Positions 15,301-22,463 of a DNA stretch of 22,463 nt are shown piece after piece. Each line of letters begins with the position of its first letter. Positions within the stretch are counted from its first letter, which is position 1. Source of the stretch: CAZVYJ01 sp964631565 (GTDB lineage Bacteria; Planctomycetota; Phycisphaerae; SM23-33). The stretch lies in assembly GCA_964631565.1 (NCBI GenBank), contig CAZVYJ010000048.1, forward strand, positions 1 to 22,463, in the 5' to 3' direction. The translations under genes and the position numbers were made by a program. The notes under the pieces were generated by a model that ran no database searches, was not told where the DNA came from, and saw only the letters and a program-made list of their open reading frames with translations.

Positions 15301-15348
15301 ACCGCTACCGTAAACAAGTCCTCATCGGCGCTTGCAGACGGTAGCGGT
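15301..15348 (-). terminator. long hairpin between enzyme and transporter genes (partial terminator or leader element)
   Basis: A perfect 11-bp inverted repeat (ACCGCTACCGT at 15301-15311, ACGGTAGCGGT at 15338-15348) encloses a symmetric 3x3 internal loop, a further 4-bp stem (CAAG at 15315-15318, CTTG at 15331-15334) and a 12-nt apical loop. On the minus strand it begins 30 bp after the stop of the 790-aa gene and ends 42 bp before the ATPase start. Only TTT follows the stem, so full termination is doubtful. It may attenuate or process the transcript so that enzymes and transporter are made in different amounts, or act as a DNA operator. Confidence 0.55.
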
Positions 15349-15378
15349 CATGTTATCCGTCACAACATCGAACGGCGA

Positions 15379-17751
15379 TTAGTCTTTCATCAGCCAGGAC
15401 CAGCCGCGCGGAGCCTTCACAACCGGGCAGCTTTCGAACGGCACTTCCGCGATACCCTCGGAAGTGAACATCAGCGACAGGATGTAAATATTCGGTCCCA
15501 TGCTGCCGAGATTTCTGCCGTTGGCGGCGACGGCGATGCCGTCGGGAACCTCGATAAAGCAGGCGCCTATCGCATTGGCGACGCCGGTCGCCCTGGCGAT
15601 GCCCTTATTGCCGTCTATCTTGATGTCGACAGTGCGGCAGATGTTGTCGTGCCAGTTGTAGCCCATCGCCTTCGGGAACGGCTTGACGATAATCGGCTGC
15701 GGACCTTCGGTGCAGTCGATGCCGGACATCGCGATTCGGCCCTTCTTCACGTCAACCGGACGCCAGCGCATGCGGGCGGCGTTCAGGACGAGGCACTTTT
15801 TCCAGCCCTTTGGGACGGCCACTGAGAAGGACGTCGATTTCGCCTTCGGCCCGTCGTTGACGAGATGAACCAGCCGGCTGTCGTCCTTGATGTAAATAGT
15901 GGCGCGGGTGTGCTTGTCGCCGCCGGTGAATATCTTCGCGTATTCCTTGCTGAAGCGGTGCACCGGTCGGCTGCCTCGCAGGTTCCACTGCGTAAGCGGC
16001 TGCATGTGACGCATGTGCAGCATTCTGCCCATCGGCGGGTACTCGGCCAGCCCTTCGATATACGGGCTCATCCAGATAAGCCCGCCGCAGTCGGCAGCGT
16101 CATTGTAAATCTGCGGGCTGCTGTAGTCGTAGGTCTCGGAGGAATACCAGATGGAATTCACACCGGTCGAAATGACCGAGTAGCTGAAGGTCTTCTGGGC
16201 CGGATTGAGGGCAGCCATGTGCTTGCCGGCGTCCTGCTCGCCCGGCAGCACGTAGTCGCCCAGGCTGGAGACCGGGGCTGAGTGCTGCTCCCAGTAGTGG
16301 TTGATAATCTGGTACTCTCGGCCGTTGCGCTCGATGTAGTCGTCGATGAGCAGCCTAAGGTCCTGCTGGAACGTCATCGCGCCGCGGACGGCTGTGCTTT
16401 CGTCCGGGCTTTCGCCGTGACGGGTGTTAGTGCACGAGCAGATGAAGTTCGTGTCCAGATATACGCCGTCGAAGCCGAGCGTGCCGACGTAGTAGTCGAT
16501 CATCGTCAGCAGGTGCGTTCGCCACAGTTCGTAGTTCGGGCACATGGTGATGCCGCCGCCCCACCTCGCGGCTCCGTTGTCGTTTGGGCCGAAGTGGCTG
16601 GCAAGCTCCTGCCTGCCTTCCAGAAGCTCTTCTTTGGTGAGCATGCCGTTCTCGGGATGGCCGGCCTCGTTGGCCCAGCTCCGCTCGATGTACAGCAGCG
16701 TCTTGACGCCGTTTTTGCGGCCCATTTCGGCTTGCCAGCGGGTGAACTCCGGGTCAACCGGGATGAACGTCGGATGCGGCGCGCCGTGACAGACCATCGT
16801 CACGCCGTTGCGGCCGAAGTGGTTGTACGCCATCTCCAGCGATTTTTCTTTCGTGTATATTCCGGTATCAGACATCGGCATGAGGTAGGTCGAGCCGAAC
16901 ACTTCGCTCTTGGGCCGCCACTTTCTCAGCGGCATGAGGCTGAACGCGCAGGTCACGCGGTAGCCGTCGGGCAGGTCGATGGTCTGCTTCGTGCCGGTCG
17001 AGAAGAACGTAAGGTCGATCCAGCTTTCGCCGTTGCGGATTTCGCCCGTGCCGTAGATGTATTTCTTCTCCGCCGGCAAGACTTTGCTCTTGTCCCACGT
17101 TATGGAGTAGACCTGCAGGCCCATTGTGTCGTTGGTCCAGTACATCATCGTGTCTTTTTCGAAGATGACGTCGATTTCGTACTCGTTGATGACGACAGGC
17201 TTGTAGGGCTTGAACTTTTTGAGATAGTGATGCGGCGCGTAGAACGTGTCGAGCGGCTGGGGCGTCTTGCCCAGGCTGTGCTGCAGCGTCATGCGGCGGA
17301 CGCTCAGCGGACCGGGCACGTCCATCGTGCAGAACGTCGTGCCGGTCATGCGGTCCATTTCGTAGACGATCGGAACCTTCCTGCCGGCCAGCGTGAAAAA
17401 GCCCTCAAGGAAGATGCTGAACTTTTCCTCGCGGACCTTCAGGTCGCCGGCTGTCGAGTCTTCCTGCTTCAGCTCGGCGCCGTCGGCGTCGATTATCAGC
17501 AGGTGCGGCAGGTGAACGTCGGCGAGCTTCTCGCCGCCGATATTCGCCTTCGTCACCATGGCCGGTTTCTTGTCAAACGTTATGCTGTAGGTTTCGCGCG
17601 TCAGCGTGATATTGCGCGCAGTCTCCTTTATCTCGACGCTATACTGCGGGTTTTTGCTCAAATCAGCCTTGGCGCGAAGGTCCGCGATTTTCTTTCGCGT
17701 GACGTCATACTTCGCCCGCCAATTCGTGACTCTCTCCAGCTTCTCAGACAT
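15379..17751 (-). CDS. TIM-barrel glycoside-hydrolase-like protein of unassigned family, cytoplasmic
   Basis: A 790-aa protein without signal peptide or membrane segment. The start at 17751 has AGGAG 8 nt upstream. The first roughly 300 residues look beta-rich, like the N-terminal sandwich of large glycosidases. The middle carries a (beta/alpha)8-like pattern: VKTLLYIERSW, ITMCPNYELWR, then GFDGVYLDTNF with D433 at a strand end, NHYWEQH, and YVLPGEQDAGKH with E505 and D507. The C-terminal part (about 620-790) is again beta-rich. D433 and E505 or D507 are candidate catalytic acids, by analogy with retaining glycosidases that use carboxylates at strand ends 4 and 6; this is inference. The family was not recognised with certainty; it resembles the GH123-like/uncharacterised GH groups common in Planctomycetota and Lentisphaerota. 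It sits 21 bp after the GH63-like gene, within one operon. Confidence 0.75.
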   Translation of the reverse strand: MSEKLERVTNWRAKYDVTRKKIADLRAKADLSKNPQYSVEIKETARNITLTRETYSITFDKKPAMVTKANIGGEKLADVHLPHLLIIDADGAELKQEDSTAGDLKVREEKFSIFLEGFFTLAGRKVPIVYEMDRMTGTTFCTMDVPGPLSVRRMTLQHSLGKTPQPLDTFYAPHHYLKKFKPYKPVVINEYEIDVIFEKDTMMYWTNDTMGLQVYSITWDKSKVLPAEKKYIYGTGEIRNGESWIDLTFFSTGTKQTIDLPDGYRVTCAFSLMPLRKWRPKSEVFGSTYLMPMSDTGIYTKEKSLEMAYNHFGRNGVTMVCHGAPHPTFIPVDPEFTRWQAEMGRKNGVKTLLYIERSWANEAGHPENGMLTKEELLEGRQELASHFGPNDNGAARWGGGITMCPNYELWRTHLLTMIDYYVGTLGFDGVYLDTNFICSCTNTRHGESPDESTAVRGAMTFQQDLRLLIDDYIERNGREYQIINHYWEQHSAPVSSLGDYVLPGEQDAGKHMAALNPAQKTFSYSVISTGVNSIWYSSETYDYSSPQIYNDAADCGGLIWMSPYIEGLAEYPPMGRMLHMRHMQPLTQWNLRGSRPVHRFSKEYAKIFTGGDKHTRATIYIKDDSRLVHLVNDGPKAKSTSFSVAVPKGWKKCLVLNAARMRWRPVDVKKGRIAMSGIDCTEGPQPIIVKPFPKAMGYNWHDNICRTVDIKIDGNKGIARATGVANAIGACFIEVPDGIAVAANGRNLGSMGPNIYILSLMFTSEGIAEVPFESCPVVKAPRGWSWLMKD

Positions 17752-17772
17752 CGGGGTCGCTCCTGAAAAATG

Positions 17773-20007
17773 CTACCTGATTGCCAGTTCGTAGCGTTCG
17801 TGGTTATTGATTTCAGCCTCCAGCACACCCGTGCCGGCGGCAAGTGCCTTGCCATCGCTGCATGACAGCGTCATGCGCTTCCTGCCGTCGAGGCAGCGGA
17901 CCGTGACCTTCATCTTCCCGCCGCGTCCTACCGTGTAAGACAAATCGAACCTGGACGAGAGGGCCGGCAGATAGTTGAGGTTGTACATCCTGCCGGGCTT
18001 CATGAGTTTTTTCGGCATCGCCGGAGCGAGCGTGAATGCGCTGCCGTCAAGCGGGCCGTCTTCGCGCCAGCCGGCCATGTAGCGGATGATGAGCGCGATG
18101 CTCAGTGCTCCCCAGCCGTAACCTTCGGCGCCCCAGACCTTTCCGGTCGGCCAGTATTCATGCTGCACGCCGGGCAGCGGCATGTTTTTGCGGACGCGAT
18201 TGGCGTCCAGCGCCGAATAAATGTGCTGGACTCTCTCAGCCGCAGCTTCGGCCAGTTCGCGCGAGCAGCCGACCTGGTATGCGCTCTCGGCGAGCATGAG
18301 CATAAAGGTCGGCCAGACGTGCGGCGTGCCCTTGCACATTTCCGCGACGGCCTGCCGGACAGCGGCTGCCTGCCGCGGCGTGGACTGGTTGTAATAGAAC
18401 GGGGCCAACTGCATGACGTCGATGATTTTCGTGAAGCCGCCCCTGGCGGTGCTGTAATCGTTGTACCACTTGCCCGTCCACAGCGTGTCGAGCTTCGCGC
18501 GGTAGTGCGCCGACTGCCTGCGCGCATATTTCGCGGCGGCCTTGTCGCCGAGCAGTTCGTTTGCGTCGCCGACGAATCGCCATGCGTCGGCCATCGCAGC
18601 GTGCAGGTCAACAGGCCGGCAGTGCGTCGTGTCGTCGCCGCCGCCGGACTGCGGATCGAAACGCGGCGACATGTCCTGGCCGGAACAATAGCTGCAGAGA
18701 TAATGCGTGTAGCCCTTGCTGTCGGTGCGGTTGGCGTCCCACCATTTCAGGTAGGCCGTCAGCGGTTTAAGCACGTCGGCAAGCCATTTCTTATCGCAGT
18801 TGCGGCGGTAGAGGCGCTCGATGACCCACGCCGGTGCGCCCCACTCCGGGGCCGTCCCGCACGGATGGCCGTTCCACGCGATCATGTTCGCGCTGCCGTC
18901 CTCGCGGATGCAGGGCAGCCACGGGGCCGGGGCATCCTGCATCGGACCGAGCACCACCTGCTGAGCGTGCCTCGTCGGGCCATAACCGTAAAGGAACATG
19001 TCGAACGTCGTCTCGGCCAGCACGTAGCGCGGACCCTGTATCTGCATGCCGTCCCACTCGTGTTTGAAAACGCCCATCGGCGGGAAGATGCACATGCGGA
19101 GCGTCTGATTGTCGTAAACCATCCCTCGCCGCCAGTGGTCCGGCCAGTCGCCGGATATTGAAGCCGACTCGGCGAAGAATTTTTCGTCCGCAGCCTTCTT
19201 GGCGGCGAGAACATTGTCGGCCTCGGCTGCCGGCGTGGCGAGCAAGTCGGCCAGCTCGGTATCGACCAGCGATATCGCCAGCAAGAACGTCAGCGATTTG
19301 CTCTTGCCGGCTGGCAAATCAACTGGAACCTCCAGCGCACCGCCGAGCTTGTCGCCCTTGCGGTTGTACCGGACGACTGTTTTGGAATAATCCGCGATGG
19401 CCTTGCCTTTGGCGATTGCGTTTCTGGCGGCAGAAATGCTGCCGAAGCAGCCGACCGCGTCGCATTTGCCTGCGGCCTTCAGCACGACCGACTCGCCCTC
19501 GGCATGGGCCTTAATTTCGACCTCGTTCGCGCTGCGCCTGCGGACGAGCATGCCCTCTTCCCAGAAGCCGGTGAACATGTAATCGCGCAGATGCCCGCAC
19601 AGGCCGAACAGCCTGACCTTCCGACGAGCCTTGGCTTTATTCGTGAGCTTCACGTTCGCCTGGAGCAGGCCTTTCTTGACGAGGAAGTACGTAATTTTGA
19701 CTTCCACATCGCCGGCCTGTGCGACGTAGGTGAACCGCTCGCAGGTGTGCGTCTCGGCGTAGAGATCGTCAAAGTCGCCGGGCCTGACATAAGTTTTGCC
19801 GCCGACTGCGAGGGCGAAATTCATCTCGGCGCAGTAGCCGAACTTCCTGCCGTACGGACCGGGATGGTTAGGCCCCCATACCGCAAAGCCGAGCGGCTCG
19901 GATGAACGAACGACACCGAACCGGTTCTTTTTCACCGTATGCCGCGTGGCGAGGTAGCCGTGCGGCGTAAACCTGTCCGCGGGTATTTTTTTCGAGGACG
20001 AAGACAT
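17773..20007 (-). CDS. (alpha/alpha)6-barrel glycosidase-like protein, GH63/GH37-like
   Basis: A 744-aa protein, no signal peptide, start supported by AGGAG 6 nt before ATG 20007. The N-terminal third is a beta-rich domain (to about 290). The rest looks like a six-hairpin toroid with motifs in the order seen in GH63 and related trehalase-like enzymes: WRRGMVYDNQTLRMCIF, ETTFDMFLYGYGPTRHAQQVV (D336), NGHPCGTAPEWGAPAWVIERLY, a THYLCSYCSGQDMSPRFDP loop, and HEYWPTGKVWGAEGYGWGAL (E617). In GH63-type enzymes the E-x-Y/W-P-x-TG...GWG block contains a catalytic acid, so E617 is the best candidate. A short beta-rich C-terminal domain follows. The sugar and linkage are unknown. Spacing is 30 bp to the UroD-like gene upstream and 21 bp to the TIM-barrel gene downstream, consistent with an operon. 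Confidence 0.8.
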   Translation of the reverse strand: MSSSSKKIPADRFTPHGYLATRHTVKKNRFGVVRSSEPLGFAVWGPNHPGPYGRKFGYCAEMNFALAVGGKTYVRPGDFDDLYAETHTCERFTYVAQAGDVEVKITYFLVKKGLLQANVKLTNKAKARRKVRLFGLCGHLRDYMFTGFWEEGMLVRRRSANEVEIKAHAEGESVVLKAAGKCDAVGCFGSISAARNAIAKGKAIADYSKTVVRYNRKGDKLGGALEVPVDLPAGKSKSLTFLLAISLVDTELADLLATPAAEADNVLAAKKAADEKFFAESASISGDWPDHWRRGMVYDNQTLRMCIFPPMGVFKHEWDGMQIQGPRYVLAETTFDMFLYGYGPTRHAQQVVLGPMQDAPAPWLPCIREDGSANMIAWNGHPCGTAPEWGAPAWVIERLYRRNCDKKWLADVLKPLTAYLKWWDANRTDSKGYTHYLCSYCSGQDMSPRFDPQSGGGDDTTHCRPVDLHAAMADAWRFVGDANELLGDKAAAKYARRQSAHYRAKLDTLWTGKWYNDYSTARGGFTKIIDVMQLAPFYYNQSTPRQAAAVRQAVAEMCKGTPHVWPTFMLMLAESAYQVGCSRELAEAAAERVQHIYSALDANRVRKNMPLPGVQHEYWPTGKVWGAEGYGWGALSIALIIRYMAGWREDGPLDGSAFTLAPAMPKKLMKPGRMYNLNYLPALSSRFDLSYTVGRGGKMKVTVRCLDGRKRMTLSCSDGKALAAGTGVLEAEINNHERYELAIR

Positions 20008-20037
20008 CAGGCTCTCCTGAGTTTTTCTTGTATGTTT

Positions 20038-21123
20038 TTACTTTGTCGGCGGCGTTTCGTGTGCAGCTTCGACAATAGCGACCACGTTTTGCGGAGGCGT
20101 ATCGACCTGAATGGCATGCGCCGGTGCGAGAATGTATCCGCCGCCCTTGCCGAGTGTCCTGATAAGGCGCTTGCACTCGGCCTTGACTTCCTCGACCGTG
20201 CCCCGCGGCAGCAGTTCCTGTATGTCCAGCCCGCCGCAGAAGCTTATCTTGTCGCCCCACAGCCTGGCGAGCGTGTCCGCGTCCATGCCGGCGGCCTTCG
20301 GCTGAATCGGATTGAGAATATCCACACCGACTTCCGCCAGGTCGCCGATGACATCGGGAATCGAGCCGCACGAATGGTAATGGAACACGACATTCGGGAA
20401 CTCGGCCAGGATGGCGTCGTTGAATTTTTTCTGCAGCGGCTTGACGGTCTGCCGCCAGAGCTTCGGACTTATCAGCATGTTGAGCTGCGTGCCGAGGTCG
20501 TCGGCGATGTAGACCATGTCGGCCCGCCCCTTGAACACTCGAAGCTGGTTCAGCGTCTGCTCGATGTAGAAGTCGTTCACGTGCTCCATAATCGCCATGG
20601 CGATTTCCGGCTCGACCAGGAGCATTTCGAGGAACTTTTCGAAGCCCACCATCGCCCATGACCGCTCGAAAATGGAGCTTTCGCCCACGCCCAGCCACTG
20701 CTCGCCGCCGATATCGGCGAAGGGGGCGAACTTGGCCGGCATTTCGTCGTAATTGAAGTCGGCCGGGTCAGGCCAGGCATAATCATGCACCTGCTGAACG
20801 CTCGTGACATTGGCGAGAGGATAGTAGCAGTATTCTTCGTAGACGCCGCCGGTATATTCCACCTGCTTCAGCACATAGCCCCAGTAAACGGTCCTGGTTC
20901 CGGGGCCCAGGTCTATGCTGGGCCTGCCTGTGTAATCGGCCCAGACCCATGTCATGTCCAGGCCGAGCGCTGCATGAAGTTCGGCGTCCGTCTTGACGCC
21001 GAGATACGCCTTCGCTTTGCTGCTCGCCTCCGAAGTCCACCAAAACTGCAGAGGCACGCGGTCTGTGACCTCGTGCCTGACTGCAGCGGCTACTCGTTGA
21101 CGAGACGTCATAGTCTCGATCAT
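20038..21123 (-). CDS. UroD/MtaA-superfamily protein (uroporphyrinogen decarboxylase-like; possible methyltransferase)
   Basis: A 361-aa cytoplasmic TIM-barrel protein; AGGAAGG precedes ATG 21123 closely. Family features are MTSRQRVAAAVRHEVTDRVP at the N-terminus, VVFHYHSCGSIPDVIGDLAE, DILNPIQPKAAGMD, ISFCGGLDIQELLPRGT and GGGYILAPAHAIQ. True uroporphyrinogen decarboxylases lack the H-x-C...C pattern, while methylcobamide:CoM methyltransferases (MtaA/MtbA type) use it to bind zinc. Here H250-x-C252 and C296 keep that pattern, so a methyl-transfer role is more likely than heme synthesis. No corrinoid protein is encoded in the window. Such proteins are often found in sugar loci of this kind with unknown purpose. 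It lies between the GH172 gene (24 bp upstream) and the GH63-like gene (30 bp downstream), in the same direction, so it belongs to the catabolic operon. Confidence 0.85.
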   Translation of the reverse strand: MIETMTSRQRVAAAVRHEVTDRVPLQFWWTSEASSKAKAYLGVKTDAELHAALGLDMTWVWADYTGRPSIDLGPGTRTVYWGYVLKQVEYTGGVYEEYCYYPLANVTSVQQVHDYAWPDPADFNYDEMPAKFAPFADIGGEQWLGVGESSIFERSWAMVGFEKFLEMLLVEPEIAMAIMEHVNDFYIEQTLNQLRVFKGRADMVYIADDLGTQLNMLISPKLWRQTVKPLQKKFNDAILAEFPNVVFHYHSCGSIPDVIGDLAEVGVDILNPIQPKAAGMDADTLARLWGDKISFCGGLDIQELLPRGTVEEVKAECKRLIRTLGKGGGYILAPAHAIQVDTPPQNVVAIVEAAHETPPTK

Positions 21124-21147
21124 TTTGCCTTCCTGTTTAGCTTACGT

Positions 21148-22463
21148 TTACTTCTTGATTTTAAATTCGTCCGGCTGGACGTTACTTATCTTCAGTTCGC
21201 CCTTGGGGTCGGTGAGCCTCATGCTCCATGCCCAGCAGCCGTGCCAGTTGCCGTTCTTGACAAGAACCTCGTTCCAGCCCTCTTTAAGCGGCAAGGCCGC
21301 TATAAGATGGTCACCGAGATATATGCTCCAGGTGTTGTCGTCAAGAACCTTTTGGCCGTTGCACCAGACCGCCAGTGCGTCGTCCTTGCCCATGAAGGCG
21401 CCTATCGTCTGCTCCCTTGGGGACCAGATATACGTCAGGCCGTAGCATACCTGCCATGAATCCCAGCCGAAATATGCGTAAGACGCCACGCCGCCGCCCG
21501 GAGGAAGTTCGATGGGCATCCACTTGGCCACATGGTCAACTTCCTTGCCGTTGCGGATAATCTTGAACTTGTATTCCGCGGCGGGGTCCTGCTCTTTTTC
21601 CGGCGGATTGACTGTTTCCCAGCCGCCCTTCTCCGGGCACGGCCAAGGGCCGATTACCAGCCACTTATCGACGTTGCGGGCGGTTATTGGCCTGCACTGG
21701 GCAGCGACGATTCCTAGGCCCATGGCCGTAGCCATCTCGCCCTTGCCGATACACTTGAACGTAAGCTCATGCGAACCGCCTGTGAGCTGGAATCTGCCCA
21801 ACTGGAAATCCTTCGACGGATTAAACGATTCGCTATAGGTGTTGATATTGCCCAGGAATTTCTTGTCCAGGAACACGCCGAACTGGCCGTAACTCGGGCC
21901 TGTCGTCAGGAACAGGGTTACGTCGTACCAGTCGTCGCCCGGAACATACAATTTTCCGACGATATCCTGGCCGATTTCATTCGCCTCGCAGAATATCTGC
22001 ATTCTCTTGGGGGCCAGGCCTTCAGGCAGAACGTCGGTCCAGTATTCCGGATCGACAGTCCGAAGGTGGCGAACCACGAGCGGCTGGCCGTCGGTGGTGA
22101 AATCGCCGTCCCAGCGGCAGCCCATCATGATCGGCGCGGGCAGTTCGGTCCGCTGGATGCGGTCGGCCATCGAAGGCAGCTTCGGCGCCGCTATCGGCTT
22201 CTGCATGTACCAGTAGCCGACCGATGCGTAGTCAGCCGGGAAGTCGCTGACCGGGCCGTGCTGCATATCGACCCTGATGCGATTCTTGAAGTTCACGGCG
22301 TCGGTAATCTGCCAGCGATACGCGCATATCCGCCGCATGCCGTCGTGGCGGAGAGTGATGCCGCCGTACGGAAGCACCATATCCTCCGGCTTGACGCCGT
22401 TCCAGTAGTACGAGCCGTTGAAGTAGTCTTCCGTGCCCGTGCCGACCCATCGCGGCGGCCAGG
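21148..22463 (-). CDS. GH172 (DUF2961) family glycoside hydrolase with C-terminal beta-sandwich, 5' part outside the window
   Basis: The coding frame runs through the right edge, so the N-terminus is missing; 437 residues are visible. The hallmark GTGTEDYF is encoded at 22420-22443, continuing as NGSYYWNGV, and is followed by YRWQITDAVNF and MQHGPVSDFPADYASVGYWY, the conserved end of DUF2961. DUF2961 is now family GH172, whose characterised members act on alpha-D-fructofuranosides (difructose dianhydride I synthase/hydrolase of Bifidobacterium) or D-arabinofuranosides. The glutamate of the GTGTEDY motif is a candidate catalytic residue. After the catalytic domain comes a second module (about visible residues 265-437; KWLVIGPWPCPEKGG, a DDALAVWCNGQKV strand, KEGWNEVLVKNGN) resembling beta-sandwich domains appended to planctomycete glycosidases. 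It is first of the visible minus-strand genes and 24 bp upstream of the UroD-like gene. A signal peptide cannot be judged. Confidence 0.88.
   Translation of the reverse strand, partial: WPPRWVGTGTEDYFNGSYYWNGVKPEDMVLPYGGITLRHDGMRRICAYRWQITDAVNFKNRIRVDMQHGPVSDFPADYASVGYWYMQKPIAAPKLPSMADRIQRTELPAPIMMGCRWDGDFTTDGQPLVVRHLRTVDPEYWTDVLPEGLAPKRMQIFCEANEIGQDIVGKLYVPGDDWYDVTLFLTTGPSYGQFGVFLDKKFLGNINTYSESFNPSKDFQLGRFQLTGGSHELTFKCIGKGEMATAMGLGIVAAQCRPITARNVDKWLVIGPWPCPEKGGWETVNPPEKEQDPAAEYKFKIIRNGKEVDHVAKWMPIELPPGGGVASYAYFGWDSWQVCYGLTYIWSPREQTIGAFMGKDDALAVWCNGQKVLDDNTWSIYLGDHLIAALPLKEGWNEVLVKNGNWHGCWAWSMRLTDPKGELKISNVQPDEFKIKK

Noticed and set aside
16282..17766. A 494-codon plus-strand frame opposite the TIM-barrel GH-like gene
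   Set aside because: Antisense shadow: Val/Arg/Ala/Asp-rich translation without motifs, no ribosome binding site, and it covers a coherent operon gene.
20038..21123. Annotation as heme-pathway uroporphyrinogen decarboxylase (hemE)
   Set aside because: The H-x-C...C zinc pattern and glycosidase operon context fit the MtaA-like branch; no heme genes are nearby.

Overview
The window is a GC-rich, gene-dense carbohydrate-utilisation locus from a bacterium. Very large secreted proteins with rhamnosidase-like beta-sandwich modules, a GH172 (DUF2961) protein, a UroD-like protein sitting among glycosidases, a LacI regulator and a single ribose-type ABC transporter together suggest a Planctomycetota (Phycisphaerae-like) or Lentisphaerota/Kiritimatiellota genome. 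This assignment is inference from gene content and style; no marker gene is present. No rRNA, tRNA, CRISPR or mobile element was seen.

Layout. Bases 1-230 hold a possible terminator of an upstream gene and the leader of a LacI/GalR-family regulator (231-1301, +). A bidirectional hairpin terminator (1330-1359) separates it from a convergent 1121-aa secreted protein (1394-4759, -) with repeated sugar-binding-like modules, a TPR-like region and an HEWIH metallopeptidase-like motif. A 266-bp divergent intergenic region (4760-5025) carries repeats and a LacI-operator-like site. To its right, on the plus strand, are a 1441-aa secreted six-hairpin glycosidase-like multidomain protein (5026-9351) and, after an intercistronic hairpin, a 683-aa cytoplasmic GH42-like protein (9461-11512).

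From 11520 to the right edge everything is on the minus strand and tightly packed. In transcription order it runs: GH172/DUF2961 protein (cut by the window edge), UroD/MtaA-like protein, GH63-like (alpha/alpha)6 protein, TIM-barrel glycosidase-like protein, an 11-bp perfect-stem hairpin, then ABC ATPase (RbsA-like), permease (RbsC-like) and lipoprotein substrate-binding protein (RbsB-like). A hairpin inside the end of the convergent gene (11460-11488) may terminate this operon.

Working model (inference): the secreted proteins bind and begin breaking down a glycan or glycoprotein outside the cytoplasm. The CUT2 transporter imports a small sugar or glycoside. The signal-less glycosidase-like enzymes act inside the cell, and the LacI protein controls expression. 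The UroD-like protein, with an intact H-x-C...C zinc pattern, hints at methyl-group chemistry such as a methylated sugar or aglycone. The substrate cannot be fixed from sequence alone; GH172 relatives act on furanosides (fructofuranose, D-arabinofuranose), which makes a furanoside-containing substrate a reasonable first guess.
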